From Pseudomonas flexibilis (lineage in GTDB: Bacteria; Pseudomonadota; Gammaproteobacteria; Pseudomonadales; Pseudomonadaceae), in assembly GCF_000802425.1 (NCBI RefSeq), contig NZ_JRUD01000003.1, positions 186,001 to 250,000 of the forward strand: a DNA stretch of 64,000 nucleotides. Direction: 5' to 3'. Under the pieces are notes generated by a model. That model did no database searches. It saw nothing but the letters and a program-made list of their open reading frames with translations, and was not told the origin of the DNA. The first letter of the stretch is position 1, and the number at the start of each line of letters is the position of its first letter. A program made the position numbers and the translations under genes. Below are positions 18,599 to 26,885 of the stretch, piece by piece.

Positions 18599-21500
18599 TC
18601 AAATAGCTCCAACTTCCTCAATAAATGCCACAAGCGCTCCCCGCTCTACTCCATTGTTACGCCATTCCTTCAGGGCGCGGACCATCGCGACGTCCCTCGA
18701 TAGCTTGCACAATTCAAAAAAATGGCTAGGCAATTTTTCAGAATCATCCATGTAGTGCTCGACATGCTTGCAAAATGCGTATATCCAAATTGCGACTTCC
18801 AACGAACAATCCCACTTGTTCCAATTCATCGTACTGGCTAACGGTTGCTGCACATTGACGCGTGCTTTATTCAGTATTTTCAGCAGAGCATTAATTTCTT
18901 CGTCTTGAGTCTCGAAAAAACTTCTTGCAAGGAGAAACGCTGCTACTTCGGTAATACGTCCTTCGCGCGAGCGGTTGAAATTAACGGTCTTGCAGAGTAG
19001 CTTCTCGTCGAGGTACGAGTACAACTCCTTCATCCATGTGCTGGATAGCGCTTCCGGTGTCAATCGGTTTTTTTCCAAGAGTGGCGTAATTACCTCCGAA
19101 AATAACCATGGCTCAGACCAGCCTAGCTCGCGCATGTGACCTCTCAGGCTATCCACAAGGAACTCCGCTTCGTTCTTGGCTAGCTTTGGTGGCAGCGTTT
19201 CATATAGCGCCTGCTGAATAATACCGACTGATTCGCCGCCTCCTGGCTCCCGTGCCAGACCACTTAATAGCCAGCACAACATTCGAGTGCGGGTTTGTTG
19301 ATCAAACGATGCCAGATGTGCCACTGCCTGCTTCGCACTATCTTCATTCTTGCAAGTGTCTTTTAGGCTGGCCAACCCAATCCATTTAAGGAGTCCATTT
19401 GTGCTTCGCAGCAGACTCTTTTGCTGCTCATCGGTAATCCCGAAAGCAATTGTGAGAGAAACCTCCCCAACAATCTGACTCAAAAGGGATAGCTTAATGG
19501 CATCTTGGTGGTGCTCTACTTTGTCGAGTGTGCTTGAATAATGCTCCGACAGGTTTACTAATTTATCTGGTTCGGCACGCCACAAAGCCCTTATCGCGAA
19601 CACATCTGCCCATGTCAGTGCTTGGTACTTAATTCGATAGCGGAAGTTTTCGTGGGAATATGGTCCACGAAGGAAAATTTCCAGATCTTGCTGAAATAAA
19701 TATGGATTAATTGTTTCAAAAGAAGTATCGGGCGCTACGTCGCTAATCCGCGAGAATGCGCCGTGAAGCGAGCCTTCAAGTAAGTCAAGGAATGCACCTT
19801 TCTGCCTGTCAGCAGCACTCCACAAGGAATCCCCATAAGGTGTATGTGCGAGGATCTCTGCCACGATCTCCCAATGCTTTTGACAATAGTCTGCCCCTGT
19901 GCTCAGAGCGTTGATACATGCATCAATTCCTGGAGTTTTAGGAAGTCGTAAATAGTCGCCGTCAAGTAGGTTCAGTTGTTTAAGACGAGCACGCAGCTCC
20001 TCGCCATACAACCCCAGAAGCGAATCGTCTCCAGTCCAAGTTGCTAGGACTTTTCCTGTCCATTCCCAGTTTAAAAAGCTTAATCGGTCGCCTCGTTTTG
20101 GGGTGGGCTGTTCTTGTGTTTTAGAGTCAAAAATAGGCTCTATGTACTGGTTATCCTTGCTTGTCCCGATAGTGGCTCTTGATATCAATTTTGCAGCATA
20201 CTTGAAGACTTCATGTAATACATCCATAGGAATTTTGGTTATAAGTAAGGGGTGATCTTCGTTTGCCTTCTGAATCGAATTCGAAAGGTTGAAGCCTGCG
20301 ACGGGAAGGCCGCGCCGATCTGCAATGAGCATGTAGCGATCATGTAAAGCTCCCGGCTTGACTCCGAAAATTCTCAAATCAATCCGTTGCGCCAAACCTT
20401 GTAGCTGCTTGCAACTTGCTAGAAGATTGTCGATGCGGCTGGGATCAGGAATATAGCCAGGCACGGCTTTCTGATTTTGAGTTAATGGTGTTGTCGGCGG
20501 AGCTGTGGTGAAGACAACATATTCCCCCTTTTCTGACGCATTAGTGAAAAATAAACCTACTCCAGCATCTTCAAAGTAAGGGTCGAAGAAGATTATTTGA
20601 TGCTCCCGATGCTTTGCGAACTGCTGTTTTATCCACTCCACAAATTGTAGTCGCTCGGTACCGTCGCCCTCGCTTAGGCGCTCGAGGAAGCGTGCCTCGG
20701 ATTTCGGCGGATGTAAAACACTAAGTAACTCTGTTATTTTTTTATTGGCTACAACCCAAGGGTCTGCCTGTCTCCCTCCAACGACCGAGATAAATCCACT
20801 ATCACCACGATTGACAGTTTGTGCCGCCTTTACCCGAGGCGCCCCTCTTAGCTTTTTCTTTAGTGAATAGTCCAGCCAATCCAACTTAACTTCTGGGCTC
20901 GATCCTACTAGAGAGTGTCCTGACATTGATATTTCCCGGATATAATAGCTCTTCCATTTGCAGCACAATATGGCTGCGCTGGCTCCGCTCCTCATTCCAT
21001 GTATCTCGATATGTGCCGAATCGACTATTTCCCCATAATTATTCGGTATTTCAAGCATGCACTCTATGTGATCTATTGCTACTTTATCGACTGACATTAT
21101 TTCTGAGAATATGCAATGCCCATCGTTCATTATTTTGGCGTGGACGAAGAACCTAACAAAATCTGGTAGTTGCGCTAGATTTAGTTCGATAAAAATTTTC
21201 CTGCGACCATCTGCCCAATATACATCCAAGAGTTCTCTTTCATGGTCGTCCAAGGTTGGGAAGACCAGTAACTCCAAATCGCCAAATCGTGTCGCGTCTT
21301 TGACGGCAAAATCCAGGCCGGTGTCAGAACCCATTCGTTTAATTAGGAAGCGCGCTATATCTTGGTCAAGGCCTCGTGCTGTTGTGAATAGACGTTCTTT
21401 ATTCAGGTTAGCAATAGCGGCACTAAACGCCGAAGCGCTGGCGTGGGGACTTTGTAGGCTGGAATGCTCATGCGCATCGCGATTAAATAGTAATGCCGCT

Positions 21501-21898
21501 GGGCGACAGGCATAGCTATCGCTCAATTTGAAAGCCCCAATTCTCTCTTCGAGCGATTTCGAAAGCATCAGGCCAAGCGCGCTACTGATTTCCTTAATGG
21601 TCTCTCCTTTTACAAGCCGGTTAAGCAGTTCACCTGAGCGATCACTTTCGATGTAGAGATTGGCGCGAATCACCCGAGCGTGGAAATCACCAACAACCTC
21701 AAACCTATCGTCGCTGGATGCACTCCAAACTCCTGAGGAAAAGCTGTACGGAAGGAGACGGCCGTAGACAAATCTATTTTCTAGGCCATCTTCGGTTTGG
21801 ATCTGCACAATCCAAATTTGTAGAGCACAGGCGCGTCCAGGCTTGGCAAATAATCGGCCAAGCCTAGTGTCTTCCATTAGATTCTTTAAGTCCGCCAT
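18599..21898 (-). CDS. VPA1262-family-like large protein with PLD-like motif
   Basis: About 1,099 residues if ATG 21898 (MADLKNLMEDTRLGRLF) is the start; the frame is open to 21970 with an ATG at 21943. The N-terminal region resembles proteins named VPA1262 family, a group of large, function-unknown proteins in mobile and defence regions; this assignment is from memory of the family. In the centre lie FFDPYFEDAG (about residues 437-446), ALHDRYMLIADRRG (HDR at 519-521) and GFNLSNSIQKANEDHPLLI (about 535-553). This order of a D-rich strand, H-x-R/K-like motif and downstream N/S resembles phospholipase D-type nuclease cores. The C-terminal ~500 residues look all-helical, perhaps a solenoid sensor. 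Codon use and GC are below the flanks. It stands alone on the minus strand inside a cassette bounded by direct repeats. Confidence 0.7.
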   Translation of the reverse strand: MADLKNLMEDTRLGRLFAKPGRACALQIWIVQIQTEDGLENRFVYGRLLPYSFSSGVWSASSDDRFEVVGDFHARVIRANLYIESDRSGELLNRLVKGETIKEISSALGLMLSKSLEERIGAFKLSDSYACRPAALLFNRDAHEHSSLQSPHASASAFSAAIANLNKERLFTTARGLDQDIARFLIKRMGSDTGLDFAVKDATRFGDLELLVFPTLDDHERELLDVYWADGRRKIFIELNLAQLPDFVRFFVHAKIMNDGHCIFSEIMSVDKVAIDHIECMLEIPNNYGEIVDSAHIEIHGMRSGASAAILCCKWKSYYIREISMSGHSLVGSSPEVKLDWLDYSLKKKLRGAPRVKAAQTVNRGDSGFISVVGGRQADPWVVANKKITELLSVLHPPKSEARFLERLSEGDGTERLQFVEWIKQQFAKHREHQIIFFDPYFEDAGVGLFFTNASEKGEYVVFTTAPPTTPLTQNQKAVPGYIPDPSRIDNLLASCKQLQGLAQRIDLRIFGVKPGALHDRYMLIADRRGLPVAGFNLSNSIQKANEDHPLLITKIPMDVLHEVFKYAAKLISRATIGTSKDNQYIEPIFDSKTQEQPTPKRGDRLSFLNWEWTGKVLATWTGDDSLLGLYGEELRARLKQLNLLDGDYLRLPKTPGIDACINALSTGADYCQKHWEIVAEILAHTPYGDSLWSAADRQKGAFLDLLEGSLHGAFSRISDVAPDTSFETINPYLFQQDLEIFLRGPYSHENFRYRIKYQALTWADVFAIRALWRAEPDKLVNLSEHYSSTLDKVEHHQDAIKLSLLSQIVGEVSLTIAFGITDEQQKSLLRSTNGLLKWIGLASLKDTCKNEDSAKQAVAHLASFDQQTRTRMLCWLLSGLAREPGGGESVGIIQQALYETLPPKLAKNEAEFLVDSLRGHMRELGWSEPWLFSEVITPLLEKNRLTPEALSSTWMKELYSYLDEKLLCKTVNFNRSREGRITEVAAFLLARSFFETQDEEINALLKILNKARVNVQQPLASTMNWNKWDCSLEVAIWIYAFCKHVEHYMDDSEKLPSHFFELCKLSRDVAMVRALKEWRNNGVERGALVAFIEEVGAI

Positions 21899-22016
21899 TT
21901 TTATTTCAGAACGTCCTTCGATGCTGATTCTGTGGCTAGGCATATCCTCGCAAGATTGTAACCCGCGCACCTAAGTCGTCTCATGGGATCATCCCTTCGT
22001 AGACATCGACTAACGA

Positions 22017-22295
22017 CATTGGCCTTTGCTGCCCTTGACCCATCAGCCCGCCACTGCTTTATTCCTCCATGCGAAAGCGCCGTACCCATCCGGCGTTCCC
22101 AGGCAGCCCGAACCTTCAAGGCTGCGCCGCTCGTGCGGTGGTTCACACCAAGTGCGATTCAGCGTCCGGCGGCTCGCACGCTTGCCGTACCCATTCGGCG
22201 AGGGATGCCTGTTCAATCCACCGGCGATTGCCGGTCCTTCTCCTAGCGCTTGCTGGCGCCCATGCACGAACCGCCGTCTCTGTGTTCCTTTACAC
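22017..22295. repeat. Right copy of ~280-bp internal direct repeat
   Basis: Same-orientation copy of 18118-18409. It is internally repetitive: GCCGTACCCATCCGGCG at 22079-22095 recurs with one change as GCCGTACCCATTCGGCG at 22184-22200. It runs into a perfect 15-bp hairpin at 22271-22306. Together with 21899-22016 and 22307-22448 this makes a ~550-base stretch without a convincing gene; short minus-strand frames here are shared by both repeat copies and look non-coding. Confidence 0.75.
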
Positions 22296-22306
22296 AGAGA
22301 CGGCGG
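22271..22306. other. Perfect 15-bp inverted repeat at end of direct repeat
   Basis: CCGCCGTCTCTGTGT (22271-22285) and ACACAGAGACGGCGG (22292-22306) are exact complements around a 6-base loop, TCCTTT. It has no T tract on either side, so it is not a typical intrinsic terminator. The left repeat copy keeps only the first arm. Confidence 0.8.
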
Positions 22307-22448
22307 CGAAAACTCCTCTGAACGCCACGGCTCACGCCGCTTTGCGATGCTCGATCCCGCGACAATTGACGTGACAAAGCGACATTGCCGCCTTTTGCTG
22401 GCTCGCCAGAACCGCCGATGCTCCCCGGAGCAACTGGGTGACGCCCGG

Positions 22449-22589
22449 TCAGGTACGCGGTCCGAAACGATCCTGCAATTTCTCCAGCGTGCATCCCCAG
22501 GCCACGGCATCGTCAGCCGGGGCGGCCTCCACCGCCGTCTCCCGTGGGAGATTCAGGAGGCTGGACAAACGCTCGCCTGTCCAGCGCAT
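22449..22589 (-). CDS. Small 46-residue protein downstream of repA-like gene
   Basis: ATG 22589 to TGA 22449 encodes a product starting MRWTGERLSSLLNLPRETAV and ending KLQDRFGPRT. A good ribosome site, GAGG, stands five bases before the ATG, and composition is protein-like with mixed charge. It lies downstream of the RepA-like ATPase on the same strand. I do not recognise the family. It could be a small replication or regulatory accessory protein of the island; that is inference. Confidence 0.55.
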   Translation of the reverse strand: MRWTGERLSSLLNLPRETAVEAAPADDAVAWGCTLEKLQDRFGPRT

Positions 22590-22697
22590 GGACACCTCAC
22601 AGGGCCGCTGGGGCCTCAAACCCAGAAAACACTAACCATCCCGAGGCGGGAAATGTGAGGAAGCCGGTCATCAAGCCAGCCGGCAAACAGGCAAGGG

Positions 22698-22745
22698 CCG
22701 TCCGAAGTGGCCGCTCCCCGGCAGGGGAACGGTCATTTCGGACGG
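22698..22745 (-). terminator. Hairpin between repA-like gene and small gene
   Basis: CCGTCCGAAGTGGCCG (22698-22713) pairs with CGGTCATTTCGGACGG (22730-22745) with two mismatches, and the loop itself contains a CCCC/GGGG pair. It lies about 55 bases after the stop of the repA-like gene. It looks like a transcript-ending or processing structure, although no T run follows. Confidence 0.45.
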
Positions 22746-22798
22746 GCTCACAGGAGGGTGTGCAGGAAGGGAAGGGATAGCGGGTGTTGGCGGCAACG

Positions 22799-23938
22799 CT
22801 AAAGCGTGGGCGGGTCAACCAGGAACACGTGCGGCCAGTCGCAGCGCACCAGCCCACGGCTGATCAGCGTCTCCTTGGCCTCGTGGAAGCGATTGCGGGC
22901 GATGCCCTGGTCCTTGCAGCGCTGCTGCCAGTCCTCCAGCGGGATCAGCACCGCCTTGTCGCCGCGCCCCTGGGAGGCCAGCCGCTCGGCAATCTCCCGG
23001 TGGTACTCCGCCAGCACGGCCAGCAGTTGCTGCTGGTTCTTGCCGAGTGCCGGTAGTGCGGGCTCCGCTTCGAGAGTGGCGTCGGCACGTTGCATCACCG
23101 CACTGCTGAGCGGTCCGCCCTGGTCATCGATGATCGGCACCGCAACCAATTGGAAGCTCTGCGGAGCCGGCTCTGGAGCATCCTTCATCTTGCGAGTGCT
23201 GAGGGTAATCAGGCGGTCGACGTTGCGGGTCAGCTCGTACTCGGCATCCACCGCTCCCTTGAGCACCGAGGAACCGCGAGCCCCGCGTTCACTGTCCTTG
23301 CCGCTGTGATGGACGATCACTGTCGTGGCCTTCCAGGGGTTGCGCAGCAGGTCCGCCCGGCGCACGAACCGGCCAATGTCCGCCGCACTGTTCTCGTCGC
23401 CGCTGAAGTTGCGCGACAGGGTGTCGATCACGATCAGCGAAGGATCGTGGCCGCTCTGCTCGGATAATTCGTGAAGGATCTCCTCCACCTCGGCGGCGTG
23501 CATCGGATTGGCCATGTCAACCGGCCCGCAGGAGACATACAGGGGCTCGTCGTCCAGGCTCACGCGATGATGCATCGACCAGGCGCGCAAGCGACGGGCC
23601 AGGCCCTGATGCCCCTCGCCGGCGATATAGAACACCGCTCCCTGGCGCACCGCCTGCCCGTGGAACGGCGTGCCGGTGGCGACGCAGCAGGCGAGATCGA
23701 TGGCAAAGAACGACTTACCCTTGCCGGGACCGCCGTACAACACCGCCAGGGTGTTTTGCTCAATGTAATCGGCTACCAGCCAGTCGATGGGGTTCACGGG
23801 TAACTTGCTGGCGGCCACGAAGCGGATCGATCGTGCACCGTTCGCTGGTCCCGCTCCCACCTGGTTAACCCGCTTTGCCTGCTTGATGGTCGAATCCCCA
23901 GGAGGGGACGGATTCATGCCGTGAACGTGGTTGGTCAT
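22799..23938 (-). CDS. RepA-like AAA ATPase (replicative helicase type)
   Basis: A 379-residue protein of the RepA/AAA_25 group, hexameric RecA-fold helicases that replicate plasmids and are frequent in integrated islands. Walker A GGPGKGKS is at residues 69-76 and Walker B LIVIDTL at about 168-174, followed by the VIVHHSGKD motif typical of RepA/RadA-like ATPases. A C-terminal winged-helix-like region (about 300-375) follows. The start ATG 23938 has a GGAG about ten bases upstream. It is the only replication gene of the island and may copy the excised circle. Confidence 0.88.
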   Translation of the reverse strand: MTNHVHGMNPSPPGDSTIKQAKRVNQVGAGPANGARSIRFVAASKLPVNPIDWLVADYIEQNTLAVLYGGPGKGKSFFAIDLACCVATGTPFHGQAVRQGAVFYIAGEGHQGLARRLRAWSMHHRVSLDDEPLYVSCGPVDMANPMHAAEVEEILHELSEQSGHDPSLIVIDTLSRNFSGDENSAADIGRFVRRADLLRNPWKATTVIVHHSGKDSERGARGSSVLKGAVDAEYELTRNVDRLITLSTRKMKDAPEPAPQSFQLVAVPIIDDQGGPLSSAVMQRADATLEAEPALPALGKNQQQLLAVLAEYHREIAERLASQGRGDKAVLIPLEDWQQRCKDQGIARNRFHEAKETLISRGLVRCDWPHVFLVDPPTL

Positions 23939-24362
23939 GGCGGAACGCTCCTTGTTGCCGAAAGTGGCCGCAAGGTAGCGAGCAAGTGTGTGCTTTGGCG
24001 CGGGTTAAATCGAAATGGAAGTTCGCGCTTTTTTGCTGGCGTCCATGCTGTTCCACAGCGAAGTACGACGGTAAAAACCAGTCAGCATGGCCGAGCGTTT
24101 CGAGTAGCCAGAAAAATGGCCGATCCGTCCGGCCCCTCTAAAGAGGGGCCGGACGGATCGGCCATTTACTCGTTGTGGAAAATTGTCTGCTGTGACGGGA
24201 AAGGTCCGCTTGTCGCCCATTCCACCGAGCGCTTGCGAAGGCCAGTCAGGCGGCCAACACTTTGGGTTCGATCAACCTCCGAGTGTTGAGGATATGGTTA
24301 GGGGTACGGTGAGTCCCCGGCCGAAGCCTCAAATGCCCGTTCTAGACAGCCCCGAACGACTT
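23939..24362. other. Intergenic region between repA-like gene and right attachment repeat
   Basis: No convincing gene on either strand; the short frames here lack ribosome sites and protein-like composition. It contains a 26-bp perfect inverted repeat (24114-24167) and a GGTTAGGGGTACGG stretch (about 24297-24310). That stretch resembles GGGGTACGTTTAGGGGT near the left end (15315-15331), possibly an integrase arm site. Confidence 0.5.
24114..24167. other. 26-bp perfect inverted repeat, 2-base spacer
   Basis: Bases 24114-24139 are the exact reverse complement of 24142-24167; the arm includes GGCCGATCCGTCCGGCCCCT. Only AA separates the arms. It lies upstream of the repA-like gene. Candidate roles are a transcription terminator facing the island end, a replication origin or a recombinase target. 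Confidence 0.85.
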
Positions 24363-24497
24363 GGTTCGATTAGAGCAGGGGACGCCATCAGCTCTTCCGC
24401 TGACTTCCACCGACTTCCGCTCAACCGCTCTAAATCGCTGCTTTCAAGCAAAAAAGCGAACTTATGGGCTTCAGTTTTCCAGTCGCTTCCAGAAATT
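24363..24497. repeat. Right attachment-site repeat (attR) of the island
   Basis: Same-orientation copy of 15178-15312, 131 of 135 bases identical by my count. It begins with the last part of a tRNA-Arg T arm but does not restore a full tRNA, so the functional tRNA is the left one. Chromosomal sequence resumes after it. Confidence 0.85.
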
Positions 24498-24627
24498 GAT
24501 CACCGGGGCTCATAGACCAGGCGGTTCGGCTTCCTCAGAACAAACCCCCGCGTGCCGCAGTCCGATGGAAGGCTTTCGAATCAGAAGTGCAGCAGTCTCT
24601 GGCAAAACCCTGAACCTGGACTGACGC

Positions 24628-25944
24628 ATGCGCACTGTGTCTAACACCCTTATCGAGCTGAGCCGGCGCCCCTTCGTGCGCAATGTGTTGGCTGTGGTCA
24701 CCGGGACCGCAACTGCCCAGGCGATCACCATCGCCTTTGCGCCGGTGATCACCCGCCTGTACGGGCCCGAGTCATTTGGGCAGCTGGGGGCGTTCATGGC
24801 TCTCCTGAATGTTCTGGCCCCGATAGCCGCACTCACCTATCCCATTGCGATTGTGCTCCCCAAGAAGGATGAGGACGCGCTGGCGATTGCCAAGTTGTCG
24901 GTATTGCTGGCCTTGAGCGTCACGGTGCTGGTTGCGCTCGCCTTGTTTTTCTCGGCGGAGCAACTGGCCGGGTCACTCGGCTTGCAGGCCATCGCCGATT
25001 TCCTGATGTTGATTCCCGTGGCCATGTTCTTCGCCGCCTGCATGCAGGTGGCTGAGCAATGGCTTATTCGCAAGGGCAAGTTCTCGGTCACGGCGCGTGT
25101 GGCGATCATTCAGTCACTACTGCTGAATGTGGGTAAGGCGGGCCTCGGCGTTTTCTACGCAGGGGCCGGTGTGCTGGTGGGCCTGGCCGTCGCGGGGCGC
25201 GTGCTGCATGCCGCGATGCTCGCAGCCGGGGCGGGGCTGTTCTCGGGCCGTTCAGGCGGCAGAACAACACTGACGGAGCTGTTGGGCTGCGCTCGTATCC
25301 ATGCCGACTTTCCATTGTTCCGAGCGCCGCAAGTCCTGCTGAACGCGCTGTCGCAAAGTTTGCCCATCGTGCTGCTGGCCAGCCTGTTCGGACCGGCGTC
25401 GGCGGGTTTCTACACCTTGGCCAGAACCGTCATGGCGGTACCTTCCATGCTGATTGGCAAATCGGTCAGCGATGTCTTCTATCCGAAGTTCACCGAGGCC
25501 GCCCATGCGGGCAAGCCGCTTGCGGGGCTGATATACAAGGCAACCGCAGCGCTGGCTGTGGTCGGGGTCTGTCCTTTCCTGCTGGTGGTGTTGCTGGGTC
25601 CCTGGTTGTTCGCACTGGTGTTTGGCAGCGAATGGCGGGTTGCTGGGGAGTACGGCCAATGGCTGGCTTGCTGGCTGTTCTTTGGATTCATCAATCGGCC
25701 CAGTGTCGCGGCCATCGCGGCGTTGTCGTTGCAGAAATCTTTCCTGCTCTATGAGATCGCGCTCGTGGTCATTCGGGTCGTGGCGATCTATGTCGGCTTC
25801 TTCGTGTTTGAGAGCGACCGGGTTGCTGTGGCTGCCTTCAGCCTGGCAGGGGCGATCATGAACGTGCTGCTGATCAGCGCCACGATCATGGCCTGCTCCA
25901 GGAAATCCGCAGCCGGCGGACTCGTGCAAGGTGCAACGGGATGA
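24628..25944 (+). CDS. Oligosaccharide flippase (Wzx-like)
   Basis: A 438-residue integral membrane protein with about 12 membrane segments, of the MATE/Wzx superfamily that flips lipid-linked sugar units across the inner membrane. The N-terminus SRRPFVRNVLAVVTGTATAQ and ITRLYGPESFGQLG are typical of O-antigen and polysaccharide flippases. A second half with the same pattern (FGPASAGFYTLARTV) follows. Its stop overlaps the next gene's start (ATGA at 25941), so the three glycan genes form one operon. No wzy or sugar-nucleotide genes are nearby. Confidence 0.88.
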   Translation: MRTVSNTLIELSRRPFVRNVLAVVTGTATAQAITIAFAPVITRLYGPESFGQLGAFMALLNVLAPIAALTYPIAIVLPKKDEDALAIAKLSVLLALSVTVLVALALFFSAEQLAGSLGLQAIADFLMLIPVAMFFAACMQVAEQWLIRKGKFSVTARVAIIQSLLLNVGKAGLGVFYAGAGVLVGLAVAGRVLHAAMLAAGAGLFSGRSGGRTTLTELLGCARIHADFPLFRAPQVLLNALSQSLPIVLLASLFGPASAGFYTLARTVMAVPSMLIGKSVSDVFYPKFTEAAHAGKPLAGLIYKATAALAVVGVCPFLLVVLLGPWLFALVFGSEWRVAGEYGQWLACWLFFGFINRPSVAAIAALSLQKSFLLYEIALVVIRVVAIYVGFFVFESDRVAVAAFSLAGAIMNVLLISATIMACSRKSAAGGLVQGATG

Positions 25945-26885
25945 TGGGTCGACTGCTGAACAGGCTTATCGAGCATTCGCCGGATTGCATTTTCTATCGC
26001 GCCCGCTATTGGCAGCACCACGGGCGCTTGTGTGATTTTCAAAATCCTCGATATTTCTCCGAAAAGATATTCCACAGGATGCGCTATCCGCACCCTGCCT
26101 ATTCTTATCTGGCGGACAAGTTTGCGGTGAGGAATTATCTCGCTGCGACGGTGGGCGAGCAGTATCTGGTGCCGGTATATCTCGTTTGCGAAGACGTTTG
26201 CGCCGAAACGTTCGAAGGATTGCCAACGGCATTTGTCATGAAGGCCAATCACAGTGCTGGCCAGGTGAAAATCGTTCATTGCAAGGACCAGGAAAATCCG
26301 GAGACGCTGGCCCGTCTGGCCAGGCATTGGCTCGCCTCGGACTTTTCGACGCGCTACCGAGAAAAGCATTACAGAGACATCAAGCCAGCGATTCTCTTTG
26401 AACAGCCGCTGCTCACCGACGGCCAACCGCCGGACGACTACAAATTCAATGTTTTCAATCCGGGTGACGGGGCTGAGCCTTTTGTTTTCATACAGCATAT
26501 ACACGGGCGTTTGGCAAATCCCACGCAAGGCCTCTATCTGGAGGACTGGAGCGTGGCCTCGTTTCTGCGCAGGGGTAAAAATGCCAGCGCCGAACCCGTT
26601 GCCAGGCCTCCATGGCTCGAGGAAATGTTGCGTATTGCAAAGCACCTCGCGGCTCCCTTTGGCTATCTGCGGGTCGATTTCTATATTCATCAAGGGAGGG
26701 TTTACATCGGCGAGCTCACTTTCACCCCAGCCGCGGGCTCGTATCGCTTTGAACCGGCGGAATGGGATGAGTGGCTGGGTAGGCAGTTTGGATGGCCGGA
26801 AAAACCCAGGCTGCCGCCTTTGCATCAAGGGACCGCGCTCCGGGACGAGTGTTCATGTGAATGTCGAATAAAAATAAGCCCATGA
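25941..26885 (+). CDS. TupA-like ATP-grasp protein
   Basis: A 314-residue protein of the TupA-like ATP-grasp group found in polysaccharide loci, where members add amino acids to sugar polymers. Visible features are the N-terminal LADKFAVRNYL region, TAFVMKANHSAGQVKIV (ATP-binding strand) and DDYKFNVFNPG. The metal-binding end GYLRVDFYIHQGRVYIGELTFTP shows the D and E of an ATP-grasp site. The start ATG 25941 overlaps the flippase stop; ATG 25944 is equally possible. The exact acceptor cannot be told. Confidence 0.8.
   Translation: MMGRLLNRLIEHSPDCIFYRARYWQHHGRLCDFQNPRYFSEKIFHRMRYPHPAYSYLADKFAVRNYLAATVGEQYLVPVYLVCEDVCAETFEGLPTAFVMKANHSAGQVKIVHCKDQENPETLARLARHWLASDFSTRYREKHYRDIKPAILFEQPLLTDGQPPDDYKFNVFNPGDGAEPFVFIQHIHGRLANPTQGLYLEDWSVASFLRRGKNASAEPVARPPWLEEMLRIAKHLAAPFGYLRVDFYIHQGRVYIGELTFTPAAGSYRFEPAEWDEWLGRQFGWPEKPRLPPLHQGTALRDECSCECRIKISP

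Larger units (their letters stand above)
15203..24497. mobile_element. tRNA-Arg-targeted integrative genomic island, ~9.2 kb
   Basis: Bounded by the tRNA-Arg 3' end and the second copy of the 135-bp repeat. Content: P4-type integrase, AT-rich membrane protein gene, PIN-like gene, VPA1262-type large gene with flanking direct repeats, a small 46-codon gene and a RepA-like ATPase. Base composition of the inner genes is clearly lower in GC than the flanking flagellar and cobalamin genes. There are no conjugation genes and no recognised excisionase, so if mobile it would need help or relies on RepA-like replication after excision. Confidence 0.85.

Noticed and set aside
22043-22510. Minus-strand 155-residue frame across the right direct repeat
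   Set aside because: Composition is Arg/Ser-rich shadow type, the frame overlaps the repeat and the perfect hairpin, and the left copy breaks it.
23865-24220. Short frames upstream of the repA-like gene as an AlpA-type regulator
   Set aside because: No helix-turn-helix pattern and no ribosome site; they overlap the palindrome region.
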